DNA of 64,000 nt from Bacteroidales bacterium (lineage in GTDB: Bacteria > Bacteroidota > Bacteroidia > Bacteroidales > UBA1715), in assembly GCA_016714605.1 (NCBI GenBank), contig JADKDL010000009.1, positions 1 to 64,000 on the forward strand. The letters run 5' to 3'. The notes under the pieces were generated by a model. It was not told the origin of the DNA. It saw only the letters and a program-made list of their open reading frames with translations, and did not search any database. Below are positions 1 to 11,584 of the stretch, one piece after another; the stretch's first letter is position 1, and each line of letters starts with the position of its first letter. Position numbers and translations under genes: made by a program.

Positions 1-1759
1 AAAACAGAGATAAGCCAGTTCTCTTGCAAGGAGGTTTGCCAATTAGCATAATCGGCACGATACCGCGTAATTTCTTTGGTGTTAGGGTTGTAGCAACTGA
101 GCCCTCCGCCATGAAGTGCAACCCATATATTACCATGACTATCAGAACTTATACCCCTCACATCGTGCTTACCGAGATGATTGACATCACGTTGATCGAG
201 AGGAATATAGGTGAATAATGTGGTAGATGGGTCGTATTGGTACAATCCACCGATAAATGATCCGATCCAAATCTTACCATCTTTAGCTTCATGAAGCGCC
301 TGTATGGAGCCTATTCCCGGGTAATTATTTATCTTATTAGTCTCTGAATAGCAGGTATAGCGTTTTATTCGGGTGCTACCTGTTTTATCAAAAACATCAA
401 TAACTGCATCAAAGTAACCAACCCATACATTTCCTTCTTTGTCGGTAACAATAGAAGAAACATCGCCACCAAGCGGTTTGTTGTCGGCTGTATTTATCAA
501 TTGCAGGTTTTTGAATGCTTTGGTTTGCTCCACTAGATACAAAGCAGATTTTGTACCAACCCACAAGTTTCTCTGGTTATCAACCATCAGCGCTGTAATT
601 GGTTTGTAAGAAAAAGACGAAATATCTTTTGTGAAAGATAAATCTTTACTAATCTTCTCCAAAGCTTTGTCTTGGTTCAGTATGCTATCTGTTTTGCTAT
701 CATAGAGCATTAAGCCTTTCTCGGTTATGAAAAAAACTTCATTTTCCGTCCATTTTTTTATCCTAAAAACAGTATTTGTTTCTATTTTGGGATAATGGTA
801 GAATTTCTTCTCTTTCACATTGTATCTATCAATCCACCTGAGAGACCTCCAATCCAAATATTATCGTCTTTCGTATAATACAAGCTAGCTATGTCGTTGG
901 CTGTCATACTATTTTCCAACCCATTGGCTTTAATGAGGATAGTCTGGTTGGTTTTTGTGTTTGTGTACCGTAATCCGTAATCAACAATACCAGACCATAA
1001 ACCATTTTTATTGTCGCTCACAACTGCTATCACCCGTTCGTCGAGCAAACTTTCTTGGTCAAAATTTAAGTAGCTGGAAACAAACATTTTCTTATGATTC
1101 TGCAAGAATGCTTCTTTCCCTATCACCGATATTGTTTTTTTCTCAAGATCGCTTATCGTGTTGAATTTAAAGCCATTCATCGTTTGCATTTTCGATATTA
1201 TCTCGTCAGGAACGTTTACATGTTTCATCCTTTGCTTTACCGACTCGTTGAAAACTAGGGTAAAGCCGGTAATGCCTTTATTGACCTTTAAGGTTTTTCT
1301 TTCGATGGATGTAAGCCCAAAGTAAGTGGCTAACCACAAATACCCATTATTATCAAAAGTTGTAGCGTTTACCATATTATTGGAAAGGCTATATAAGTTT
1401 TCTTCACTATTTGTGAAATTAACGAATGCATCTTGAGAGTAATTGTAATAGCTGATGCCGTTGAAAAAAGTAGAAATCCACAGATTGCCATTTTCATCGG
1501 GAAGAATATCGTTGATTTTATTACCTACAATGCTTGTGGGCTGATCAATTATGTGGATATAATTCTTTATTGAGTAACCATCGTAACGGTTAAGCCCCTC
1601 TTCTGTACCAATCCATATAAAGCCAATAGAGTCTTGATAAAGTGTTGTAACCGCATTATTGGTCAGACCGTTGTTGGTTGAGAGCATGATAACGCCCGAC
1701 TCGTCCTGTGCGTTAGAGGCCAAGAATGCAAAGCAAAAAATAATTAAAAAATATCTCAT
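1..1759 (-). CDS. Periplasmic two-component-regulator-propeller sensor (HTCS-like), C-terminus outside window, one frameshift
   Basis: Begins at 1759 with a signal peptide (MRYFLIIFCFAFLASNAQ) and runs into propeller repeats of the form GLTNN..TTLYQD..GFIWIGT.EGLNRYDG, the periplasmic sugar-sensing beta-propeller of Bacteroidota hybrid sensors. The first frame stops at 815 right after WIGGLSGGLI. The next frame continues seamlessly as RYNVKEKKFYHYPKIET and then more blades (KIWIGSFIGGLYQYDPS, NIWVALHGGGLSCYNP) to base 1. A single base appears to be missing near 826-830, where GGL.RY is expected. Only propeller is inside the window, so the Y_Y_Y, transmembrane, kinase, receiver and HTH parts cannot be confirmed. 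It faces the GH9 gene, which it might regulate. The family assignment is secure. Whether the frameshift is real is not. Confidence 0.82.
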
Positions 1760-2030
1760 AAGAATCTATTTTAAAAAATGTTACCTCGGTATTGTATTTC
1801 GATTAAAAAATCTGATTTTGTGGTGAATATCACAACAATTAGTTTTCTTGCAAACATTATAAATATACTGATAAGTATGGTAAAATGGTTACTAATATCA
1901 TGGTGATTCTAAACAGCATTTTACGTTTTGTACCTCATTAAATTGACTGTAATCCAAGTGAAGATACTTTTCGTTTTCGGTTTAGGATGCAACCGTCATT
2001 TCGACTAACCATAATATTACATTGGAACCT
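1760..2030. other. Intergenic, nothing distinct
   Basis: AT-rich spacer between the propeller sensor start and the GH9 terminator. It presumably carries the sensor promoter on the minus strand. I see no gene, no RNA-like fold and no convincing promoter box. Confidence 0.5.
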
Positions 2031-2067
2031 AAAAAAAAAGCGGGTAGAATTTTACATCTACCCGCTT
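2031..2067 (-). terminator. Rho-independent terminator of the GH9 gene
   Basis: Perfect stem: AAGCGGGTAGA at 2038-2048 pairs with TCTACCCGCTT at 2057-2067 around an 8-base loop. Read on the minus strand it is followed at once by a run of nine T (2039-2031). It lies about 30 bases beyond the GH9 stop codon. Confidence 0.9.
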
Positions 2068-2095
2068 CAACATGGAAAATACTAATTACATTAAA

Positions 2096-5000
2096 CTACC
2101 TAAGCCACTCAAAACTACTAACCTCATTTGCCATTATATAATATCCCAATCCGGGTTTAAATTCGGTAATACCATTTAATTCGTTTAATTTATACGAACC
2201 ATCGAAATTCTTTACAACTCCAATTTTATTTTCAATTGGTGCAAGCGTTTGCTTTATTGCTGTGTTTTTATTCAAAGAATAACCTACCATATTCCAACCA
2301 ACTTGCAGATTGACAGAAACAGCATTTACTAACTGTCCTATAATAATAAGCTCGGCAGCACTTTTCATATTTACTAAATATGCTTTACCAGCTTCTATGT
2401 TTTTGATAGATTGCAATACCTCAAGATTAGCAGGATTGTAATACCCATCGGTATTTTTAACAACTAAAACTTTAGATAGTATCGGAGATAATACGCTACT
2501 TACCGAAGTATTTTCGGGTAAAACATAAAAAGAAATAAAATTCCAACCTGCTTTTAATTGAATGGTTTGACTTGTTTGAGGCATATCATTTACATTCAAA
2601 GTAACTCTTTCAGAAACAACATTGCCAACCGGACTTGTTACTGAAATTTCAAAAACATAAGTACCGCTTACCAAATTAGAAGCCGATAAGGACAAACTTT
2701 TTGCTCCAACTAAGGTTGCAGTTGAAGCTCCTGATATCTGCGTCCAATTATACGACAAAGTCTCATTTCCACCAGAAACTGTAGCCGTTATTCCTACAGT
2801 ATTTTCAGGTAAGGTAATTGTAATTTCACTTTCTACCTCCACAACGATTGGTTCCACAACAGCTACTTCACCCAAAAGAGCAACCGTTCCAAAAACACTA
2901 GGATTTTGCCAACCTACATCGGTAGTTTGTTTCCATGCAATTTTATTCTCACGTCCGGCACCATTATCATCGTCATTTACACCAATATCAAAACCAACTG
3001 ACTGACCAATTGATGGATTTGATTTATTAATAGAAGCCCATGGAATTCTTATTTCTAAGTCATAACCCTGAGCCGATTTAACTATAGATTGACTCACATT
3101 TGCAATAGTAGTTTTATTGCTACCACCTGCTATATGAGCGGTTCTGTCCCAAACAAACCCCAACTGAAAATCGTTGGCATCATAGGCAGTGGCCTTTTCA
3201 TTACCCGCATCGAAAAACACCTCTACCCCATCGTCTTCATACCATGACGTTCCCGAATCGTTAAACAATGCATTATCAGTAATTGAAACATGAATATATA
3301 CATATGTGTTATCCCACACTCCAGACCAAGTACCACTAAGATTTTGTGCATTAGGCGTACCCGACAATATTGTGCTGATAGCGTAAGTATTAACAAACTT
3401 ATTATCCCGAGTACCATCTATTACTGGAGCAGCAGAAACGTAAGTAAATGAAGGAGCCGCCGTTATATTAACGTCGTCTGTCTTACTTGTACAACCCGAA
3501 CCACTAACAGTAACGCTGTATGTTCCTGTTGCTGACACAGAATAAGTCGAAGTAGCAGCACCTTGTATTGCTATTGCATTTTTGCTCCAAGCAAACGTAA
3601 GAGAACTACCAGACACTCCTGTGTTAAGCACAATAGGCGAACCCAAATAAACTTGATCTGCACCTAAATTCACAACCGGTATTTCGGCAGAAACAACAAT
3701 TTTATCGCTCTTTATACATCCGGCAGAATCAACCGCTACCTCATATGTTCCAGCTTGAGAAACAGTAAGACTAGCACTAGTTCCAGCTACAACAGCTCCA
3801 TCTTTTTTCCAAGAAAAAGTTCTTCCGCCAGCTGGAATATTCGCGTTAAGCAAAACCTGACCACTGCCACAAAGAGAAACATCGTTTCCTAAACTAGGTG
3901 ATAAACAAGTCTTACCTAGACCAAATTTAACTTGATCGACTGGTGCAAGACGAGAAACAACATAGCCCAAAGCACCTACCAGACCGGCATTATAATCAAT
4001 ACCACCTTCGCTTGTTTGGTAATTATCAATATTATCGGGAAAAGAACTAGGATTGTGCGAAACCACCAACCATATAGCCATGCTGAGCATTTCTAGCAGG
4101 AATAGACACAGAAGCACTATTATTAGCATCGCTTAAAAACACATTTCTATGGTGAGGCTTTTTAGGCGATTTACTACCAAAGCCAACAATAAACGACTGA
4201 TTGGCAGGATTGTACCCCATGATATAATCTACAGTACCTTTAAGAGCTGTAGCCACTGTAGTTTCATTATTTAAATCTTGCTGAAGTGCCAAAACGAAAG
4301 CAGCACTGGCACTATATCTTAAAACACCCCAGGTACTGCCCACTTGCAAACAACCATTAGCATTTACTTTTGATTTATATGCTGTACAAAGAGAATTTAG
4401 AACGGTAAGTCCGTTTGCATCACCAAGTTTTGCAAGAGCGTATGCAGCTAAGTCGTCGCTATTTTCATAATCAAGCACCCAATTATGATTTTTAATTGAA
4501 GTAGTAAGACCAATTGCCTCAGTTTTAAATGCTTCATCTTTTGTAGCCCAATACAATTCGGCTAATAAACACACATAATTGTCTTGCCATTTTTTGTCGG
4601 CACCGTAGAAAGCACCTTCAATTGTACCACCACCCGAATTAGTTTGGTGAGCCTTAGCATAAGTATAGGCATATTTTGCATGTTGCAAACACTTATCAGC
4701 GTAGGCTGCATCAAAATGTCTGTAAGTTCTAGACATAAGAGCTAGAGTAGCCCCACAAAAAGATACCATCGAAGCATCGTTGGGGTTCTTTTTTATAGCC
4801 CTTGAACCAGAAGATTCACCACCTTGCTCTATAGATAATGTAGCCATATTTACTGAAGTAACCCAGTTTTTGTGGTCATAGTTTCCATTACCAACCTGAC
4901 TGTAAAACGTAGTTCCATCAGGTATACATCTTATATAGTAGTCGGTAGCATATTTTACTTCATCAAGAATATCAGGAATACCATTAGGAATACCTTTGCC

Positions 5001-5378
5001 TCCTTCCCAAGAGAAATCTTTTGCAGCAGCATATCCTTTATAATCAGACGAATAATAATCATCATATCCCTCAGGAAAAGCAGAATAGCCTAGAAGCAAC
5101 ATATAACCTGAATAGAATTGAGTTTGTCCGAATTTTACATGATCTCCACAATCATGCCATCCTCCGGTTAAACTATGAGAGCCATCGGCATCTTTGACAA
5201 AATCGTAGCCTCTGCCATGATTCATGGTAAGCCAGTTTGGCCCTTGCCCCGAACGGTTACCTCCATACATTCTAGTTGTCATCCAACCAGCTTTTTTGTA
5301 GTCGTTGTTAGTTTGTCCACTCATAAATAATGGAAGCAACAACACGAAAACGATAATACTTTTTTGTAAACTCCTCAT
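2096..5378 (-). CDS. Secreted GH9 endoglucanase with Ig-like, CBM9-like and C-terminal twin module; one frameshift
   Basis: ATG at 5378 starts a signal peptide (MRSLQKSIIVFVLLLPLFMSG). The GH9 domain covers roughly residues 25-480. It has GGWHDCGDHVKFG (catalytic base Asp), PHHRNVF, and SEGGIDYNAGLVGAL, which carries the proton-donor Glu. The reading frame breaks inside the catalytic domain at 4060-4062: GYMVGG is followed by FAQS-stop, while the next frame gives SHNPSSFPDNIDNYQ, exactly what GH9 requires. One extra base in GGTTTCG explains it. Then come two Ig/PKD-like domains (about 495-640), a CBM9-like sugar-binding domain (about 640-835, APVIDGTRD ... DDGVEVFFDAGN), another PKD-like domain and the twin C-terminal module (from about 940). 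The likely substrate is cellulose or another beta-1,4-glucan. As drawn, the gene makes two useless halves unless the extra base is an error. Confidence 0.88.
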
Positions 5379-5726
5379 AACCAAAAAATAATTAAATATG
5401 TTAATCTTTAAATCCCCACTAATTTAAAGTTACAAAATATTTAAGGCTTATGTATGATTTTATTTTTACTCTACTATTTAAAATAAGAAAAACCAAGGCT
5501 GATAATCTTATTATATGTTAATTTTAAGACACTTAAACAAACACAGTATTTTCAAATGTCTAGCCTTTGTCTTACGATACAAATGTTGCATCAATACACT
5601 AGTTTTGAGCAGCAATAAAACTTTCTGTATTAATACCTATAAGTGCATGAGTTATAAAATGCAGACAAATAGCTCTTGAAAGGAAAATGATTCTTAAAGA
5701 ATTGAATCACATAAAAAATATTAGAT
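5379..5726. other. Intergenic upstream of GH9, nothing distinct
   Basis: About 350 AT-rich bases between the GH9 start and the kinase stop. The minus strand just before the GH9 ATG contains GTAACTT followed by an AT-rich stretch. This heptamer also lies upstream of the GH53 and PL11 genes, but alone it is too short to call a site. No terminator with a T-run was found for the kinase. Confidence 0.4.
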
Positions 5727-8700
5727 TCACATTACAGATTGAGGCAAACTAATTGTAAAACAAGTACCCTCATCGACTACACTTTTTACAGAAATCAGAC
5801 CTCTATTCATTTCAGCAAATTCTTTACAAATTATTAAACCTAAGCCTGTTCCTGATTCATTCTCTGTACCTGGAGTTGAATTATCTTTCTCTATTCTGAA
5901 TAATTTTTTCACTTGTTCTTCGGTCATCCCCACCCCATTATCAACAATGGCTATATCAATAAAATCATAATTCTGCGATTTATCAACATTTACAGTAATG
6001 GTACCACCTACCGGAGTGAATTTTTATAGCATTAGAAATTATATTCCTAACTATTGTAGATACGGTATTGAAATCAATATTTACGAAATAGTCGATTTTC
6101 TCAGTATAGCAAATTTGCAGAGTAATATTTTTCTTAAAAGCACTCTCCGTAAGCAAACTAACATTCTGATCTATAATCTTATTCAACTGCTGATTCTGAA
6201 TCTCGAGTTTAATATTTCCTGTCTGCGCTCTAGCCCAAGTGAGCAAATTCTCTAATAAAGTATGAGCATTTATGGTAGATTGATTAATTAATGATATAAA
6301 TTTTTCAATTTTATCTACCGGAGTATCTTTAACTTTTCCTAATATCAGTTCGGTCAACCCAATTACTGCACCCATAGGGTTTTTAAGGTCATGTGCTATG
6401 ATAGACAGCATTTTATCTTTAGTAGTAACCAGTTCATGCAGATTTTCATTCATAGCTACAATTTCTTCTTTTTGAGCAATAAGAGCTTGAGTCTGTTGTT
6501 CGATTTTAAGTTGCTTTTCGTTAAGAATTGTGTTTCTCAGTTCTATTTCTATATTTTTATTTTCAAGGAACTGGTTTGCTTCTTTTAATTCTTGAGTACG
6601 CTGTTTTACATTATGTTCAAGAATAGTTTTTTGCTGTTTTATATTTTTTGTTTTATATAGGTAGAATGCCACAAAACTCCCAAATATGAAAAAGGCAAGT
6701 AAAATTCTAAAGAGCCAAGTAGCATACCACGGAGGCGAAATCTCGAAACTAAAAGATTTACCGATTTCATTCCATACACCATCATTATTACAAGCAATTA
6801 CCCTAAACGTATATTTTCCGTATGGCAAACTGGTATAAACAGCTTTTCGCTCAGTACCAGCATTATGCCAGTCTATGTCTAGACCTTCAAGTTTATATTT
6901 AAATTCATTTTTTTCTGTACTTATGAAATTAAGAGCTACAAAACTAAAACTCAAAAAGTTCTTATCAAAAGGAAATTTGTTGAATACCGGTAAAAGATTA
7001 GATGCTAAAGGCTTACCCATAACATCTATTTGAATAATTTCTACCCCTGGAATTGTTCTGTTTATATTTATATCTTTGGGGTTAAAATAATTAAATCCCT
7101 TTATTCCACCAAAGTAAAGAACTCCATCTTTATCTTTAAACGAACTGTTTCTAATAAATTCATTAGCTTGTAATCCATCGGTTACTGAAAATCTTTTAAA
7201 AAACTCATTATCTGGATTATAACTAAATAAACCATTTGTTGAGCTTATCCATAAATTTCCATCGGTATCTTCTTGTATTGAATAAATACTCTCTTTTGAA
7301 ATTATGCTATTTTTCGGCGTTTCTTTAAACGCGTCTTGTTCAAAGTTATACTCTACCAATCCCTTATCGGTACCAAACCACAAGCGCCCTTTGGAATCAG
7401 AAAACATACAAATCACAAAATCATTTTGCAGACTATCAGGATTATCAATATCTACTATATAATTATGAAATAGTTTGTTTTTAATATCAAATCGTGATAT
7501 TCCTTTTGAAGTAGCTATCCATAAGTTTCCTTTTTTATCATATCCTATATCGAATGTCCAATTATTCACCAAACTATTAGTTCCATCTTCGTGCAATCTA
7601 TAATTTTCAAATTGTTCTTTTTCAGGATTAAAAAAAGTAATACCCGAACCATGCGACATTAACCATAAATTACCTAAACTATCTTCTACAATGTCGCGCA
7701 CATCAAAGAACCCAAGACTGTTTTTAGTATTCTCTATGTGCTTTATCGAGCTAAAAGTTTTTGTCTTTTCATCAAATTTTGCTAATGCACCACGAAAACT
7801 ACCAATCCAAATTTGCTTTTTACTATCTTCAAATATTTTCAATACAGCATCATGAGGCAATGACTGCTTATTAGACGGATTGTTTTTGAAAATCTCATAA
7901 TCAGTCATTTCCGGATTGTATCTAATTATGCCACCTCCATCTGTACCTAACCATAGAAACCCTTTCGAATCTTTCAAAATTGAAGAAGCTGCCGAAATAA
8001 CGATTTTTTTATCTTGAATTATTGAATAATCAACTACTTTAAATCCTAAAGCTTCGGTACTGGCGTAACTTATTCCAGCTTGAAAATGCCCAACCCAAAG
8101 CATTTTTTGTTTATCTATATAAATAGAAACAGCTTTTCCATTACCTATTCTACCGCTAGGATCGGTACTGTTTACTATTTTTTGATATTTATTATTTTTT
8201 ATATTATATCGATAAAGTCCATTTATATCTAATCCTATCAATATAGTACTATCTGATTCTGGAAATACTTTACTTACAATGGAAGCATTAGGAAAATTAA
8301 TTTTCTCAAAAAAATCAGTACTTGTATTATATTTATATATACTACCTAATGAAGTTCCCAACCATAAATTATTCATAGAATCGGTACCCATAGTGATTGA
8401 ATATTCTTTATCATTACCATTTGAATTGTTTTTACTTTCAAAAACGCCTACTTTGCTTATATCTAAAGTTCTTGAACTTAACAGATACAAGCCTTCTAAT
8501 GCAGTAATGTAAAAATCGCCATTTACAGACAGTTCAATATTTGTAATTTTTAGGTATGGAAAATTATCAATATTTTTGGGTGTTATTTGTTCTAATTTAT
8601 TTAGGCTAATATTGTATTTATATAAGCCTGATGTGGTTGCAAACCAAATCATACCAAATTCATCTTCAAGTATATCTTCTACTTGTTGCAAATCATAGTT

Positions 8701-9075
8701 GCTATTTGCAATATAATTCAAGTCTAAAAATTTGTCATATAATTTACTATATAGTCCAACTCCGTTATTAGATCCAGCCCATAAATTGTTCTTAGAATCT
8801 AAAAACAATTCTAAAATGAAATTTGAATTTAATACACTACTATCATTATTATATTTATAAACCTTAATATTATATCCATCATAACGATTGATTCCGTTAA
8901 AAGAACCAAACCACATAAACCCGTCACTATCTTGTATTATAGCAGATATAGCACTTTGAGATAGTCCATTTTCTGAAGTAAGTTGCTTGAAAGCATAGTA
9001 AGCAAAATCTTCTTTCTGTGCCTGACAGAAGAAAACCAAAAAAAATGCGATATATATAGTGATTATGTACTTCAT
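5727..9075 (-). CDS. Propeller-type sensor histidine kinase, one frameshift before the ATPase core
   Basis: Signal peptide (MKYIITIYIAFFLVFFCQAQ), then about a dozen two-component-regulator propeller blades (GLSQSAISAIIQDSDGFMWFGSFNGINRYDG and similar), and a Y_Y_Y domain (YKLEGLDIDWHNAG). One transmembrane helix (WLFRILLAFFIFGSFVAFYL) follows, then a coiled coil and a HisKA domain with the H-box IIAHDLKNPMGAV. The N-box reads IISNAIK and then loses frame at an A5 run (T5 on the plus strand, 6021-6025). With four A it continues FTPVGGTITVNVDKSQNYDF, then DNGVGMTEEQ and GTGLGLIICKEF (G boxes) to the stop at 5727. There is no receiver or HTH domain, so unlike true hybrid HTCS proteins it needs a separate response regulator, and none is nearby. 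It is divergent from the GH53 gene. Confidence 0.87.
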
Positions 9076-9255
9076 GTAGCCTGTAACGAACAGAGTATGT
9101 AAAAGGTTTATTGATATAGCTCATCTATTAAACTATCAGTTGTAATGACTTTTACCAATGAATATAACCAAACGATTTTCAATACAATTAAGACAAAAGC
9201 AGTATAATATTGAAAACATGAAACATTTTTAGCCGTATTTTGAATTAAAATTTCT

Positions 9256-9285
9256 CTTTATAACTTGTTAAAAATCGTAACTTTT
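9256..9285 (+). promoter_or_regulatory. Promoter-region motif shared with PL11 gene
   Basis: TATAA, then about 9 bases, then AAAAATCGTAACTT ending about 20 bases before the GH53 ATG. The PL11 gene has TATAA, spacer, AAAAAGCGTAACTT at the same place (11529-11559). The shared order suggests a common promoter or operator. It is not the textbook Bacteroidota -7 box (TAnnTTTG), so the role is inferred. Confidence 0.35.
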
Positions 9286-9303
9286 AACTTTAAAAACTAA
9301 GAG

Positions 9304-11466
9304 ATGAGACTACTATTTGTAATTCTAATTCTTTCAATATATTTTAATTCATATACATCTGCACAAAACATTGCCAGAGGTGCTGATATTGGTTGGCTTT
9401 CAGAAATGGAACAATCAGGAAAAGTGTGGCGTGACAGCATGGGTGTGCAAAGAGATTTACTGCAAATACTTGATGATTATTGCATAAATTCCATCAGGCT
9501 TAGAGTTTGGGTAAACCCCAGTGGAGGTTGGAGTGGAAAGCAAGATGTAATTAAACTTGCAAAAAGAGCCTCCGCAGCTGGTTACCGACTAATGATTGAT
9601 TTCCACTACAGCGACTCGTGGGCCGACCCCGCACAGCAAAACAAACCGGCTGCTTGGGCAAACTATAATCTTCAACAGCTTAAAGATGCCATATCTAATC
9701 ATACCAAAGATGTGCTCAATGCTTTAAAAACAGAAAACATAATACCAGAATGGGTGCAGGTAGGAAATGAAACAAACAACGGAATGCTTTGGCCCGACGG
9801 ACAAGCATCTACCAATATGGCTAACTATGCAGCTTTTGTAACACAAGGATATAATGCGGTAAAGGAAGTCTTCCCCAATGCCAAAGTTATAGTTCATGTA
9901 TCAAATGCTTTCGATAATGCCCTCTTTAGATGGAATATAGGCGGACTTATAAACAATGGTGCAAAATTCGATATAATTGCCATGTCTATGTACCCCGATA
10001 CTCCTGCAGACTGGAAAACATACGCATCGCAGGCCAAAACAAATATGATTGATATGATAAACAGTTATGGTAAAGATATATTGGTTTCTGAAATAGGTCT
10101 TGCGAGCAACGCCCCTGCTGATGCCAAACAATTTGTGGAAACAGTTCTTGAAAATCTACTTACTTTGCCAAATAACAGAGGCTTAGGTATATTTTGGTGG
10201 GAGCCACAAGCTTACGACTGGAAAGGCTATGGCAAAGTAGCTTGGAATGGTGCTACAGCATCAAAGACATATCAAGCCACTGATGCTATGAAGGGTTTCA
10301 TGTACAAATGCACAAATAGCACAAACAAACCACCTACAATTCACATTACTTCACCATTAAATAATTCTGCACACCAGAGTCCCAATTCAATTACAATTAC
10401 AACCGAAGCTTTTGATTCTGATGGTTCTATAAGTTCTGTGGAGTTTTATAACGGAAATACGTACTTAGGCACATCTTATTCTCCTCCTTTTAGTTATGTA
10501 TGGACAAATCCGATTATTGGAAATCAAACAATTACAGCAATTGCAACCGACAATAAAGGCACAAAAGTTACCAGTACACCTATTTCAGTATCAATTTCTT
10601 CTTCACAAACAGTAAAACTCACCTTTATTGTTGATATGAGCGCAGTTACAAATTTCCAAGAAGCATTCATTACAGGCACAATGACCTCTGACGGAACAAA
10701 TTGGAAGATTCATAAAATGCAATCATTAAATAATAATCTTTATTCAATAAGCTATTTTCTACCACCCAATGCAGAAGGCGCTTTCTATTTCTTATCGGTA
10801 AATGACTGGCTCAGTAGAGAAGCCGTACCTGCAACCTGTGCTACTTGGTACAGCAGCGACAGAGGCTACAAAATAGCAAACTCCGACACAACCATTATTT
10901 GCAAATGGAATAGCTGCGAATCGGTACCTGTTGATTGCAATAAAGAAATAAATGGCAATGCAAAAATAGATGTCTGTGGTATTTGCAGCGGCGGCAATAC
11001 CAATATAATTCCTTGCATTAAGCAAACTATTGAGTTACAAAAAGGATGGAATATGATTTCAATAAATGTATTGCCACAATCAACAGCAATACCAACAATA
11101 TTTGCAGGATTGGACGTACAAGAAATTAAAACCATGGATGCCTATTGGAAAAAGGTAAATCTAGATTTTCTAAATACATTGCAAAACATAGAACCCGGTA
11201 ACGGTTATTTGGTAAACATGAATACAGAGGGAACATTGTCAGTGACGGGTGTTCCTGTAGAGGCGCGATTAATCGCGCCTCTACAATCCGCAGGTTGGCA
11301 TTTGATAGGTTGTCAATTCCAAACAACAACCCCATTTTCTAATTATTTCAACGCAACAAACTGTGAAACAATAAAAAATTTCGATGGGTTTTGGATACCT
11401 GATGAAATACAAAATAGCATTCATAATTTAGAATCAGGAAAAGCATATTTTATTAAATTAAAATAA
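9304..11466 (+). CDS. Secreted GH53 endo-beta-1,4-galactanase with accessory domains
   Basis: Signal peptide MRLLFVILILSIYFNSYTSA. The GH53 catalytic domain spans about residues 22-340: RGADIGWLSEME at the start, acid/base Glu156 in QVGNETNNGMLWPDG and nucleophile Glu263 in VSEIGL. It cleaves beta-1,4-galactan, the side chain of rhamnogalacturonan I. After it come an Ig-like domain (about 345-435, SSVEFYNGNTYLGTS), a beta-sandwich of unknown class (about 438-545), a short Cys/Asp linker (DCNKEINGN..IDVCGICSGGNT), then the twin C-terminal module from about residue 575. In the module, a 28-bp palindrome encodes most of VEARLIAPLQ. It is divergent from the histidine kinase and begins a plus-strand run with PL11 and GH43, consistent with one pectin-degrading set. 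The start is fixed by the signal peptide. Confidence 0.95.
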   Translation: MRLLFVILILSIYFNSYTSAQNIARGADIGWLSEMEQSGKVWRDSMGVQRDLLQILDDYCINSIRLRVWVNPSGGWSGKQDVIKLAKRASAAGYRLMIDFHYSDSWADPAQQNKPAAWANYNLQQLKDAISNHTKDVLNALKTENIIPEWVQVGNETNNGMLWPDGQASTNMANYAAFVTQGYNAVKEVFPNAKVIVHVSNAFDNALFRWNIGGLINNGAKFDIIAMSMYPDTPADWKTYASQAKTNMIDMINSYGKDILVSEIGLASNAPADAKQFVETVLENLLTLPNNRGLGIFWWEPQAYDWKGYGKVAWNGATASKTYQATDAMKGFMYKCTNSTNKPPTIHITSPLNNSAHQSPNSITITTEAFDSDGSISSVEFYNGNTYLGTSYSPPFSYVWTNPIIGNQTITAIATDNKGTKVTSTPISVSISSSQTVKLTFIVDMSAVTNFQEAFITGTMTSDGTNWKIHKMQSLNNNLYSISYFLPPNAEGAFYFLSVNDWLSREAVPATCATWYSSDRGYKIANSDTTIICKWNSCESVPVDCNKEINGNAKIDVCGICSGGNTNIIPCIKQTIELQKGWNMISINVLPQSTAIPTIFAGLDVQEIKTMDAYWKKVNLDFLNTLQNIEPGNGYLVNMNTEGTLSVTGVPVEARLIAPLQSAGWHLIGCQFQTTTPFSNYFNATNCETIKNFDGFWIPDEIQNSIHNLESGKAYFIKLK
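11257..11284. repeat. 28-bp perfect palindrome inside the GH53 gene
   Basis: GTAGAGGCGCGATT followed by its exact reverse complement, in frame in the linker between the two halves of the C-terminal module. It belongs to a family of 28-bp elements with GTAGAG[AG]CG termini (others at 14465, 17367, 17567, 20424, 56582). Confidence 0.95.
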
Positions 11467-11528
11467 AACACTAAAAATATTTAAACAGAAAATGATATTT
11501 TTTCACACCTACATTGACACAAAAATCC

Positions 11529-11559
11529 TCTTATAATCATTATAAAAAGCGTAACTTAG
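11529..11559 (+). promoter_or_regulatory. Promoter-region motif upstream of PL11
   Basis: Second instance of the TATAA ... AAAAAGCGTAACTT arrangement described upstream of GH53, ending about 30 bases before the PL11 ATG. Its presence suggests PL11 has its own promoter although GH53 ends only about 120 bases upstream. Confidence 0.35.
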
Positions 11560-11584
11560 TAAAGGAAACATATACAATTAAAAT

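Noticed and set aside
2096..5384. GH9 region as two separate genes
   Set aside because: The second frame would start with an artificial hydrophobic stretch (MLIIVLLCLFLLEML) read from the shifted GH9 sequence. The catalytic domain is continuous only if the frames are joined.
5727..5933. Stand-alone 68-residue ATPase fragment gene
   Set aside because: It is the C-terminal G-box part of the upstream kinase, separated by a homopolymer indel.
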